Translations under genes and position numbers: made by a program
Assembly (NCBI RefSeq): GCF_001273775.1
Contig: NZ_CP011801.1
Span: 2,892,001 to 2,956,000, forward strand
Direction: 5' to 3'
Source: Nitrospira moscoviensis
GTDB lineage: Bacteria; Nitrospirota; Nitrospiria; Nitrospirales; Nitrospiraceae
Length of the DNA: 64,000 nucleotides
Shown: positions 53,373 through 61,543 of the stretch, piece by piece
How the letters are laid out: every line of letters starts with the position of its first letter
Position numbering within the stretch: position 1 is the first letter of the stretch
The notes under the pieces: generated by a model
Seen by the model: only the letters and a program-made list of their open reading frames with translations
Told to the model about the DNA's origin: nothing
Database searches by the model: none

Positions 53373-54507
53373 CCCCGACTTCGACGACCTCTGCCGGAGC
53401 GTCGCGGAAGTCGGCATTCTCTGCCATCTGATCGTCGAGCGGACCAGTGACCGGTACACGATTCTCTCCGGTCACCATCGCTACGAGGCAGCCATCCGAG
53501 CCAAGTACGGCGAGGTGCCGTGCAGCATCGCCACCACTCTGGAAGAAAAGATCGCCGCCATCTTCGACAACGTCCATCGCCGCCACCTGTCACCCCACGA
53601 CCAAGAGCGTCTTCGGCAGTGCGAGGCCGATTGGAAACGCAAGGCCCTCCAACGCCTCATCCCGGAACTGCAGGCCCTGATTCCGTATCTTCCCGGCGAG
53701 ATCAAGCTGACCCTCGCCGCCGCCTCGCCCGAACGGCAGCGCGCCTATCTCACGGAGCTTCAGCAACGGCTCACCGCTCACAGCAGCTCCGCTGCATCAG
53801 TCGCCCCGGCTGCCGAGCAGAGCTCGTTGATTCACGATCTCCGGCAGCAACTCCAGGAGAAACAGCTCCAGATCCAATCCCTCAACAACCAGATCACCAC
53901 ACTCCAACAAACGCTCAAGCAGGCGAAGTCCCTCGCCACGACCCTGACCTCGAAACAGAAGGCGACCAACGCGACCGTCGATCATGCCGTGCAGAGCCGT
54001 TTCCAGACAGAGCTGGAGGACTTCAGACAACGGCTGGAGGACCTCTCCAAGCAGCTGCAAGCGGCTCACAAGGACAAGGAGACACTGGAGGAGCAACTCC
54101 AGCAGGAACGCAACCGGATCAAAGCCATGGAGGCAGAGGTCAAAGCCGCCGCACTCCAACAGCAGCAGGCGGTCGGCCGATTCCAGGACTCGCTCCGCCA
54201 CAGCCCCGGGCCCGAACTCCTCTCCAACGGACTCGATTGCGCCAGTCAGATCCTCGCCACATTGGCCGCCTATGCCAAGACGATCACGACCTGGAGTCCC
54301 GGAACACCGGACCTGGCGGCGAAGACCTTGCGCAAAGTCGAGCACCAGCTCGGACTGCTGCAAGAGGCCGTTTCGGAGGCCTCCCGCAGGGGACAGGACG
54401 CTCATCCCCTCGGGAACGGGACGCCCAAACTCAGCGTGGTTGGGGCCGGTGCCTCAAAACTGAACACCGGGCGGCCAAGGGAGAGAGGCAAATCACTGGA
54501 CGGGTGA
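53293..54507 (+). CDS. ParB/Srx-fold protein with long coiled coil
   Basis: A 404-residue protein. Residues about 5-100 are a ParB N-terminal (Srx-like) domain: IPVNQLIVNPEYRELFPP, LCRSVAEVGIL, and the nucleotide-binding box LSGHHRYEAAIR. Residues about 105-150 are helical and could hold the DNA-binding part. From about 175 to 305 there is an uninterrupted Gln/Leu/Glu-rich coiled coil, followed by a disordered tail. Classical plasmid ParB ends in a short dimerisation domain, so the long coiled coil is unusual. It might act in partition, replication control or as a transcription regulator. Confidence 0.8.
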   Translation: MQPSVMIPVNQLIVNPEYRELFPPLADPDFDDLCRSVAEVGILCHLIVERTSDRYTILSGHHRYEAAIRAKYGEVPCSIATTLEEKIAAIFDNVHRRHLSPHDQERLRQCEADWKRKALQRLIPELQALIPYLPGEIKLTLAAASPERQRAYLTELQQRLTAHSSSAASVAPAAEQSSLIHDLRQQLQEKQLQIQSLNNQITTLQQTLKQAKSLATTLTSKQKATNATVDHAVQSRFQTELEDFRQRLEDLSKQLQAAHKDKETLEEQLQQERNRIKAMEAEVKAAALQQQQAVGRFQDSLRHSPGPELLSNGLDCASQILATLAAYAKTITTWSPGTPDLAAKTLRKVEHQLGLLQEAVSEASRRGQDAHPLGNGTPKLSVVGAGASKLNTGRPRERGKSLDG

Positions 54508-54619
54508 CCATCAGTTGTTGCCGTTGCTGACAGCGGGCTTCCGGACCTAAGCCAAATGGCTAAGCTGCCCCCTACGAATGTCTAGGTGTGCGAAGGGTCG
54601 TCTTGCTGGTATAAAAGCC

Positions 54620-55339
54620 ATGGACCATCACAACCCTGTAAACCCTGACCCAGAGCCACGTTGCTCTATGGACTGTCATGACACGTCAACGCTCTCTCCC
54701 TGCCAGGGTGTCGCCAATGCCACGCTGGCGAAGACCACGCTCCTGCAACGCATCCGTGTGGCCCTCACCAGGGTCAGCTTCTATAACCAGGTCGCCAAGG
54801 AACCCGAATCCTGCCCCTCTTCGCTGATTGAACAACAAATCCTCACGCTGCTGCTCGCCTCGCAGCTCCACAGCATGTTCCGGAGCAGCCTCGTGCGCGC
54901 GCTTGATGTGTGCTGCCCGAGCCTCGACGAAGCCATTCACCAGCTCGTCACCAAGGGTCTCATTCACGTGCAGACCACCGACCTTCCCTCGAAAGACGTG
55001 CTGCTGACTCTTGAACCAGGCGGAGCGCTCGCCGCCCATCGCCTCCTCCAATGGCCCCATGTGCTCGACTCCGTCCTTGAATCACTCAGTCCTGCCACCC
55101 AGGAGGAATTGTACGCCCACCTGCTCCACACCCTCCTGCAGCTTCAGGAGGCCAAGCAGATCCCCACCAGCCTGATGTGTATCACCTGCCGGCACTTCCG
55201 GCCCAGGCAGTACCCGAAGAATCCGGAGAAGCCGCACCATTGCGCCTTCGTCGACGCCCCATTCGGTGACCGGGACGTGCAGATCGACTGTTCTGAACAT
55301 TCCGACTCCGACCCCCTCCCGCGCGGTCCCATCATCTAA
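54620..55339 (+). CDS. MarR-like winged-helix protein with C-terminal Cys/His motif
   Basis: About 239 residues from the ATG at 54620 (start uncertain; no good Shine-Dalgarno). The middle (about residues 45-165) is a MarR-like winged helix: SLIEQQILTLLLASQLH, then RALDVCCPSLDEAIHQLVTKGLI and the wing DLPSKDVLLTLEPGG. The last 50 residues contain CITCRHFRP, then PEKPHHCAF and DCSEH, a four-cysteine pattern that could bind zinc or an iron-sulfur cluster. Redox- or metal-responsive regulation is inferred. Confidence 0.72.
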   Translation: MDHHNPVNPDPEPRCSMDCHDTSTLSPCQGVANATLAKTTLLQRIRVALTRVSFYNQVAKEPESCPSSLIEQQILTLLLASQLHSMFRSSLVRALDVCCPSLDEAIHQLVTKGLIHVQTTDLPSKDVLLTLEPGGALAAHRLLQWPHVLDSVLESLSPATQEELYAHLLHTLLQLQEAKQIPTSLMCITCRHFRPRQYPKNPEKPHHCAFVDAPFGDRDVQIDCSEHSDSDPLPRGPII

Positions 55340-55508
55340 CCACTCGTTCTGGCGGAGCCCGGCGCCATCCTCTCGTTCAGGGGCGTCCGTTGAGTGCCGC
55401 TCCACCTGCCGTCTGGCTGTAATACATGGGTAGATTGGACTCAGATACCATGATCTCCCGCCTACTCTGCTGGGGGACACGACCCCCCTTTTCCTCGGAG
55501 CAGGACCG

Positions 55509-56093
55509 ATGACCGCCGCGGGCAAGAGCCCGACGCGATTCGCGTTCACCTTCCACGCGACCATCTTCAGGAAGGATCCCGCGTTTGTCGCTCGTGTCAC
55601 CTGGGACTTCACCCAACAGAAGATCCATCGAGACCACGCGCCGCTCGAACGGAAGCCGAAAGGCCGGTTTCATGCGGAGGTCACTGGAACGTTCACCGCG
55701 TCGGTTGGGGACATCATCGAGGCACAGCGCGGACGGACGAAAGAGCGCGACAGCCGCGCGTTCTTCCTCGTCGCCCCGTCCGGGACACTGATCCTTGTCG
55801 CCTTTGCGGACGAATTGGATGATGTGATTCGAGTCGGAAACTATCTCGCCGGCCGGCTCGCGGTCGAGGACCTTGGGAAGGGAGGCTGGGTCTTCGATAA
55901 AGTGCGGAGCGATTGGAACGGCGAGCCGGTCAGTGGGGAACCGCAGAACCTTGAGAGGACGCCATCACCCAGTTCATCCCTGTCGAGAGACAGCATGGAT
56001 CACCGCAAACCGGATCTCCTTCACGAACTCTCACGGCCGGACGTGATTCCTGAGGCGAAGGGCAGACATCGCCGGCTTCGCCCTCCTGTCTGA
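55509..56093 (+). CDS. Hypothetical protein
   Basis: A 194-residue open frame whose first ~130 residues look like a compact beta-rich domain (FTFHATIFRKDPAFVARVTWDF, then GTLILVAFADELDD). The C-terminal 60 residues are disordered and basic. No family recognised. It stands alone, rightward, after the MarR-like gene. Confidence 0.5.
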   Translation: MTAAGKSPTRFAFTFHATIFRKDPAFVARVTWDFTQQKIHRDHAPLERKPKGRFHAEVTGTFTASVGDIIEAQRGRTKERDSRAFFLVAPSGTLILVAFADELDDVIRVGNYLAGRLAVEDLGKGGWVFDKVRSDWNGEPVSGEPQNLERTPSPSSSLSRDSMDHRKPDLLHELSRPDVIPEAKGRHRRLRPPV

Positions 56094-56413
56094 GCAGGCA
56101 CCGCTCACTCCGCACGCTGTGGCAGTCCCCCAAGGGATCAGGAGAACAGCAGCACGGGACAGTAGAAATACAGCGAGTCTGCCGGTCCGCCATCACGTGG
56201 ATCAGAGCGGCGGTGCCTGAGCCGGACCGTCCTTGGTGGCGTCTAACCTCCACCACACCGCTTTGAATCTCTGAGATCATTCGCTCTGAATGCGCACCGC
56301 TCACTGCCATCAGAGTCCCGATCTGCATACCTGGCTTCCTTGTCGATTTCTCAGTGCATTTGGCTTATTCTAGGGCCGGTCCATCAACAAATCTCTTTCG
56401 GCGATTTTAAGTT
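56094..56413. other. Gene-free stretch before the low-GC cargo
   Basis: About 320 bases with no convincing gene. GC falls sharply at about 56.33 kb, marking the probable left edge of the acquired cargo. A single GTCTAAC at 56241-56247 has no partner box. Confidence 0.4.
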
Positions 56414-57493
56414 GTGATTAGCGATTCGCTACTCGAAACCCTTGCCTCGCTACGAAGATTTGAAAAACAGATTTTTGTTGCTGAGAATTTTCTCACTGCG
56501 GCCTTTGCATTCCTACTTAAAAATGACAGGTCGTTCCTCAGAAATTATCTGAAGCACCTTGGGTATCGTTGCTCAGCACTTCCCGAGGTCCAAACCCAGA
56601 AGACTCATGGCACTGAGAGTGGAAACATACCGGATATTGTATTTTCAAACCGTCACACCTATATCGTTCAAGAGAACAAGATTGATGCTCCGCTAGGAAA
56701 GAAGAATCAACTTGCACGATATGCGAGACAGGTTAGGGGCAGCAAGAAACGAATTAAGGGATTGGTTTATGTGCGGAGAGCGCACAAGCCGCATCATTCG
56801 ATTCCCCGTTCTATCGCTGGCATTCGAATCCAGCTGCTGACATGGAATACAGTCGCTTCTCTTATTAGGAGATCACCCCAGGATGTGCATAGTAACTCGA
56901 AGTGGCCTAGAGAGGAGTTTTACAGATTTCTGGAGGCTCATCGGATGACATCCCCACCGGCTCTCGATATCTCCAAGTTAACTTCGGCATGGAAACAGTT
57001 TGAGCCGCAGCAGAACACTTTGAGACGGCTGATCGAAGGTTCAAGGGATGCTATTGAGAGAAGACTTGGCAACACTACATACAAGATTCGCATTCCCCGC
57101 TCAGGAGAGGAGTATCCAGGAATTTACATTTACTACGCAAAAGGCAGACGACTGAAGGGGGCTATGCGATACCAAGACCTGTGGGCGTGGTGTGGTGTCT
57201 ATCCCTGGGAGGGAACAATTTATGCTGATGCAGAAATTGGCTGGGGGCAAAAATATGAGCTTGCAATCACACCTGCTTTCAGGAATCGCCTAGAGAAGAA
57301 TGGGTTCGAATACTATGCAGAACCAAATGATCCGGCCTTTCCATATGAAGTGTATTCAATCGAGAAGCCTTTGCGACAAATTATTGGTCCGTCCACAGAT
57401 TTTGAAAAGCAATCCACCTCCGCCACCCGCTGGTTCACGCGGCAAGCGCAAGTGATTGCGCGCATGCTAGTGTCGCTTGAACGAATAATGTAG
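56414..57493 (+). CDS. PD-(D/E)XK nuclease-superfamily protein, probable defence cargo
   Basis: A 359-residue protein starting at a GTG. The nuclease core is near residues 70-110: NIPDIVFSN followed by TYIVQENKID, giving Asp...Glu-x-Lys, and then NQLARYARQ. This arrangement matches PD-(D/E)XK proteins of the PDDEXK_4 type often found in defence islands. The rest has a WEGTIYADAEIGWG segment and aromatic-rich strands. The gene is clearly more AT-rich than its neighbours, indicating recent acquisition. It ends 94 bases before the two-gene cassette. Confidence 0.78.
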   Translation: MISDSLLETLASLRRFEKQIFVAENFLTAAFAFLLKNDRSFLRNYLKHLGYRCSALPEVQTQKTHGTESGNIPDIVFSNRHTYIVQENKIDAPLGKKNQLARYARQVRGSKKRIKGLVYVRRAHKPHHSIPRSIAGIRIQLLTWNTVASLIRRSPQDVHSNSKWPREEFYRFLEAHRMTSPPALDISKLTSAWKQFEPQQNTLRRLIEGSRDAIERRLGNTTYKIRIPRSGEEYPGIYIYYAKGRRLKGAMRYQDLWAWCGVYPWEGTIYADAEIGWGQKYELAITPAFRNRLEKNGFEYYAEPNDPAFPYEVYSIEKPLRQIIGPSTDFEKQSTSATRWFTRQAQVIARMLVSLERIM

Positions 57494-57587
57494 CAGTTCC
57501 AGACGAAGGTGATTTGTTTTTGCACCAAGTGTAGCAGGATAGATCGATATAAATTAATAACTAGCCCCCAGGAGGGGCGTCGATGGT

Positions 57588-58250
57588 ATGAACACAGAAA
57601 GACAAGTGCTTCGGGTCGGCATCGATGGCGAGTGGGAAGCGGGTGAATTTGCGACTTCGCTCAACGCCCTCGATCGTCTGTACATGCTGCGTTTCGCCCT
57701 TGCCCTGGAATTAGAAGAACTGCGTGAACTCCGAGACTTTTACACAGATGCTCCGTTCCCGCCGTTCCCACGCTCCATCAAGTGGCTTCGCCGATGGGCA
57801 AGATTGGCTCCGCCTTCGTTCTTCCGGCAAGAGCGCGCTCCGCTGCTCAGCGGAGGCTCGCTCACAATCCTGGCTGCAGACCTTCTGGAACCAGAAGAGC
57901 GATTGGTCGTGCAACGCGTACTGTACGGGTCCCCAGGCATCAAGGACCTTATAGGGGTCGGGGAGATCATTGGGCACTTGAAAGACCTGCTGATTCGGCT
58001 CATCGAGCATTGGTCAACGAGACGGCAACGTTCGTTGGAGAATGAACGCCGAGAGCTAGAGAACCAGCAGCTGCAGGTCGAAATCGCTAGGCAGTTCGTC
58101 GGCCTCGCGCAGGAGCTCGGTTACACGAAGAAAGAAATGCGACAGCTTGTCGCCTCCGTTGTACTGGAGCAAAGGCCGCTCGTGCAACTCGTTGCGGTGG
58201 GTAAGATCACGTCCGCCGACACGATCAACAACGAGCCGCAATCCTCATGA
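57588..58250 (+). CDS. Cassette protein 1, unknown
   Basis: A 220-residue protein. The N-terminal part has VGIDGEWEAGEFATSLNALDRLY and LRFALALELEELRELRDF, and the C-terminal part a strongly charged helix (ENERRELENQQLQVEIARQFV). It overlaps the next gene by ATGA. The pair is followed 8 bases after the second stop by a complete attC, so this is integron-cassette cargo. No function is recognised; a defence or effector role would be typical of such cassettes but is a guess. Confidence 0.68.
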   Translation: MNTERQVLRVGIDGEWEAGEFATSLNALDRLYMLRFALALELEELRELRDFYTDAPFPPFPRSIKWLRRWARLAPPSFFRQERAPLLSGGSLTILAADLLEPEERLVVQRVLYGSPGIKDLIGVGEIIGHLKDLLIRLIEHWSTRRQRSLENERRELENQQLQVEIARQFVGLAQELGYTKKEMRQLVASVVLEQRPLVQLVAVGKITSADTINNEPQSS

Positions 58251-58570
58251 ATCGATTCGACGACCTGCTACAGCGGATCACTCTGCTGAACACTCAACTC
58301 CAGCCCGTGAAGGACCATCTCGGGTCGGATACGAGAAAGATGCTATACGTCAAACTCTGGTCCATAGTGGGAGAGCTGAACGCTATGCTCCATCTCGGCC
58401 TCGACAACACCGCGTTGGACCTGAAAGTCGACGGACACAGAATCATAATCCACTACTGGTCTGGCGTCGGAGGATCCGTCGAGACCGAGGTCAGCGTTTT
58501 CATAGATCGCTCGTTCGCGGTGCAAAGGCACACGAAAAACCTTGCAACGGGAAACGTCACGATGACATGA
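58247..58570 (+). CDS. Cassette protein 2, unknown
   Basis: A 107-residue protein starting at the ATG that overlaps the previous stop. Helix-rich N terminus (LLQRITLLNTQLQPVKDHLG) then a beta-rich C-terminal part (VDGHRIIIHYWSGVGG). Together with the previous gene it forms one cassette operon ending in attC. Confidence 0.66.
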   Translation: MNRFDDLLQRITLLNTQLQPVKDHLGSDTRKMLYVKLWSIVGELNAMLHLGLDNTALDLKVDGHRIIIHYWSGVGGSVETEVSVFIDRSFAVQRHTKNLATGNVTMT

Positions 58571-58578
58571 GGGCTGGG

Positions 58579-58641
58579 AGCCTAGCAATGGCTTGAAGCG
58601 GACAGCGCTTCGCGCCGCCGCTGAAGCCAGAACGAGTTAGG
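58579..58641 (+). repeat. attC site of a two-gene integron cassette
   Basis: R'' GCCTAGC (58579-58585) and R' GTTAGGC (58635-58641) bracket L'' TGGCTTGAAGCGG and L' CCGCTGAAGCCA, which pair with one extrahelical base, and a central CAGCGC/GCGCCG hairpin. This 63-bp layout is a classical attC; only the R'' box has one mismatch (AGC for AAC). Confidence 0.9.
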
Positions 58642-58852
58642 CCCCACACGACGACGCAACACTATTGTGCTCGGCTTGTGAAAAACTCCACTACACTGCA
58701 CTGCGTTCCGGCCAGCTCCAGCCCAAATACACCCTCACCCAACTCTTTGATGCAATTGGCCTGGTATTCCTGGAGTGAGCCGAGTTGCGTACCGGCAACT
58801 GATGCTAAACCGCGTGCCGGAAGTCTACGCCGTCAGAGAAACCCCTTGAATT
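58642..58852. other. Region between attC and the coupling protein gene
   Basis: About 210 bases; an open frame crosses it but codon use is irregular and it overlaps the end of the coupling gene, so I treat the stretch as noncoding. Confidence 0.4.
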
Positions 58853-60289
58853 TCAAGCCGGACGCGAAACCCCAACGGCGGTTTGATCGCTTGGGGCAGG
58901 CGCCGGGGACTCGACTGACCTTAGGGGACTGACGACGGGGAACTTCACATTTACGTAGAGCGGCGTCGTATCCATGGTCTGGCCCTTGTACGTCTGCCCG
59001 TACGTGCGGAAATAGAACCATCGTTTCGGGAGAGACATCACGCGATCGCGGAGGACCTGGCGCCGTGCCGTCAACTTCATCATCACCCGGCCACCGACCT
59101 CAATCATCGGCTCATCTCGAGTGACCAGCGGCGTCGAATCCTCCACGTATTGCGCGGTCTCCGGATGGTTCAGGAGGAAGTAGGCCCAGGAATTGATGTT
59201 GTCCATGATGCTCTGCGCCGCGTACGGCCCGACTTCCTCCTGGATCTGCGCGAGCGACTGCGTATACAGATGGATCCAGATATTGGCCCCACCGCCCTTA
59301 TTGAACAGCTCTTTGATGTCGGGGTAGAGCACGTTATGGCCCTCGTCGATGTGCAGACACAAGGGCGGAGTAAGCGCACGCCCGGAGGCAAACAGGCGTC
59401 CCACCAGGCTCTGAATCATGGAGATGAACACCTTCGCGATAATATGAGCCGTCCGGCGCGTCAGTAGACTGCCGGTATTGCAGACCATGATCACGCGTTT
59501 CCCGGATTCGAGCCGCCGAATGAATTCATTCGTCTTTGCCTTGCCGATGATCCGTCCGGTCGTGCCGAAGGTCAGTGCCGACAACATCGTCTGGAGCGAT
59601 GTCGAGACCTTGGCGTAGAAGTCCGCCATATTCGGACCATGCGTGATCTGATCGATCGCCATGCACAGTTCCTCCGTCCCCGGCAACGCCTGAAGCGTAT
59701 CTCGGAACTGCATCAGGTCCTTATGACCGGCTCGCAGCTTCACATCGTAGAACGAGATCTGAGGAGGGATTCCCTTCGCCTTGGCGAGTATGATCAAGCC
59801 TGCTACGATGACTTGAGCCACCTGGGTCGCAATCGCAATATAAAAATCCTCGCGCGCCTTGATCCCTGAGACGATGTGATTCACCAGCTCGTCTTCCATG
59901 TAGTAACTCGACAACGGGTCCAGGTAGACCGACTCATCGGGAAAGATCGGCGTGAGCAGCATCAGTTCCCCCAGCCGCCCACACTCGGCTGCTGTTTGCA
60001 CGACTTTTGAAAACAACTCGATGTCTCCCTTCGGATCGACCACGACCACCGAGTAGCCCTTCCTGATGTCCTGCTCGATGATATTCTCCATCAGGCGCGT
60101 CTTGCCCACCCGCGTCGTTCCCAGGCAGCCGAAATGCCCACTTCGATCGGCATCCCGCATCACAAAGACCCCTTCCCGTTGGTTGTCGTCGAGATTGGCG
60201 CCGAATCCCAACAACGTCAGGTCCGGATGAATTGGGTGCGGTCGGCCCTTGCTGTTGAGCGCACGGAGCAGTTCCAGTGGAGAAGCCAT
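58853..60289 (-). CDS. VirD4/TraD-type coupling ATPase (T4CP)
   Basis: A 478-residue ATPase starting at an ATG at 60289. Walker A GTTRVGKT is near residue 60, Walker B CLHIDEGHNVL near residue 313, and an LYTQSLAQI motif and other TraG/TraD signatures follow. It recruits the nicked DNA-relaxase complex to the transfer channel. Unlike TraD of F or VirD4 it has no recognisable N-terminal membrane anchor; it begins almost directly with the nucleotide-binding domain. It stands apart from the tra operon, after the cassette region and before a toxin-antitoxin pair. Confidence 0.87.
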   Translation of the reverse strand: MASPLELLRALNSKGRPHPIHPDLTLLGFGANLDDNQREGVFVMRDADRSGHFGCLGTTRVGKTRLMENIIEQDIRKGYSVVVVDPKGDIELFSKVVQTAAECGRLGELMLLTPIFPDESVYLDPLSSYYMEDELVNHIVSGIKAREDFYIAIATQVAQVIVAGLIILAKAKGIPPQISFYDVKLRAGHKDLMQFRDTLQALPGTEELCMAIDQITHGPNMADFYAKVSTSLQTMLSALTFGTTGRIIGKAKTNEFIRRLESGKRVIMVCNTGSLLTRRTAHIIAKVFISMIQSLVGRLFASGRALTPPLCLHIDEGHNVLYPDIKELFNKGGGANIWIHLYTQSLAQIQEEVGPYAAQSIMDNINSWAYFLLNHPETAQYVEDSTPLVTRDEPMIEVGGRVMMKLTARRQVLRDRVMSLPKRWFYFRTYGQTYKGQTMDTTPLYVNVKFPVVSPLRSVESPAPAPSDQTAVGVSRPA

Positions 60290-60555
60290 CGTCCCACCAT
60301 CCTTGCGCGAAGGCGTCATTCAGTGATCAACCTCATGCGAGTACTACCGGTTGGAGAATGAGAGCACGATTCAGCATGGGGGACCGCTTTGCCAGGTACA
60401 ATTCGCTCGACTGTGAAACCCGCACCAAATGCAGCTGGGCATCAGGGGCCGCATTCTGAACTTAGAATAGGTGTCGAAGCGAATGAGTGCGGGGAACTTG
60501 GGCTAAACCGCAACGCCGGGCAGCAAGGGGTTCCAGTATGAAAGCGAGCTACGTC
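60290..60555. other. Intergenic region between coupling gene and PIN toxin gene
   Basis: About 265 bases, no gene recognised. It should contain the promoter of the coupling gene and the 3' end of the toxin-antitoxin operon. Confidence 0.35.
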
Positions 60556-60966
60556 CTAGCGGCCCTTTCCCCGGCGCATCTGTACATACATGGCCGGCGG
60601 CAGGATCAGCACGCCTTCAAGAGTCTGGCCGTAATAACGGCCGAAGTCCTTGACATCGCCGGTCAGCAAATGGGTGGCGCGGGCACCGATGGCGGCCAGA
60701 AGGATCGGGCGGTCGCTCTCCGGCAGATCGAACTCAGGCGCGTGACGCGATTCGGACGGAGCGGCAGGGACGATTTCCATGGATGCACAGAGCTGCTCCA
60801 GGTCTTTCCGTTGCTGGGCGGTGGAGAGGTTGCGACGGGCTTCTTCCACCGCGTAGGCCGAGGAAATGAAGGTCACGCCACGCAACTTGAAGAGTTGCCT
60901 GAGCCGGGAGTCGTGCCGGTAGGCGGCGGAGAACAGGACATTGGCATCCAGGAAGACCCGATCCAC
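60556..60966 (-). CDS. PIN-domain toxin (VapC-type)
   Basis: A 136-residue PIN nuclease: first Asp in VFLDANVLF (about residue 7), a Glu in AVEEARRN (about 41), Asp in LPESDRPILLA (about 84) and Asp in LTGDVKDFG (about 105). These are the four acidic positions that bind Mg2+. PIN toxins cleave RNA. It is preceded, with a 3-base gap, by an AbrB-type antitoxin gene. Confidence 0.9.
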   Translation of the reverse strand: MDRVFLDANVLFSAAYRHDSRLRQLFKLRGVTFISSAYAVEEARRNLSTAQQRKDLEQLCASMEIVPAAPSESRHAPEFDLPESDRPILLAAIGARATHLLTGDVKDFGRYYGQTLEGVLILPPAMYVQMRRGKGR

Positions 60967-60969
60967 GCC

Positions 60970-61266
60970 CTAAGCCTTGGTCGGGTTGTAGTGAGAAATG
61001 GTGTCCGGATCCAAACCCAACTTCCGGACTGCTTTTCGCGCCCGTTCATAGTCTTCCGCATCCACAGCATTGGACAGCAGGAACTCCGCGCGACGTTCCG
61101 GGCTATAGATTTCAACCGGGAGGGCTGCAGCCGGACGGATCAGTACACCCTCAGCCCGTTCTTCGGCAATGACGAGAGAGCCTTCTTTGATGCCATACCG
61201 GCGGCGGAGTGAGGCAGGGATCACAACGGTTCCCCGTTTGCCGACCTTGCTGGTTTCCGTAGCCAT
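60970..61266 (-). CDS. SpoVT/AbrB-type antitoxin
   Basis: A 98-residue protein with an N-terminal swapped-hairpin AbrB domain (TSKVGKRGTVVIPASLRRRYGIKEGS) and a helical C terminus (ERARKAVRKLGLD) that should contact the toxin. It is the first gene of the pair and presumably binds the region upstream as autorepressor. Confidence 0.9.
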   Translation of the reverse strand: MATETSKVGKRGTVVIPASLRRRYGIKEGSLVIAEERAEGVLIRPAAALPVEIYSPERRAEFLLSNAVDAEDYERARKAVRKLGLDPDTISHYNPTKA

Positions 61267-61543
61267 ATTACTTCCTCTTTGAGAAAGGTGCCTGAATATC
61301 TGACTATCTGATTATCTGGCATATTATGCCGTTTTCCGCGCCGAATAGCAAGAGGGACGCCAACTCCCGTTGGGGCAAGCCGTTTCCCGACAGTCTGATC
61401 TCACCCAGAAAGCGGCTCTGGTACCTGTCCTCACTCATGGGTTTTTTCGACATTCGCAGGCTCTCGAACCCGGGAAGTAATTCTCAGGTGAGGCCTTGCG
61501 CGTTCAGCTGTTCGACCAGGTCCGACTCATTGAAGGTTCACTC
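61267..61543. other. Intergenic region upstream of the ribonucleotide reductase gene
   Basis: About 277 bases. I looked for a cobalamin riboswitch upstream of this B12-dependent enzyme and did not see the conserved core; the region contains divergent promoters at most. Confidence 0.35.

Noticed and set aside
56241..56247. GTCTAAC core-box-like heptamer
   Set aside because: No partner GTTRRRY box lies within a plausible distance on either side.
55930..56328. Leftward open frame near the edge of the low-GC cargo
   Set aside because: Cysteine-rich, irregular composition and overlap with the end of the preceding gene make it unlikely.
58678..58932. Short rightward open frame after the attC site
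   Set aside because: It overlaps the 3' end of the coupling ATPase gene and has Pro/Ser/Arg-rich shadow-like composition.
61267..61543. Cobalamin riboswitch upstream of the B12-dependent reductase
   Set aside because: I looked for the conserved B12-box-type core and found none.
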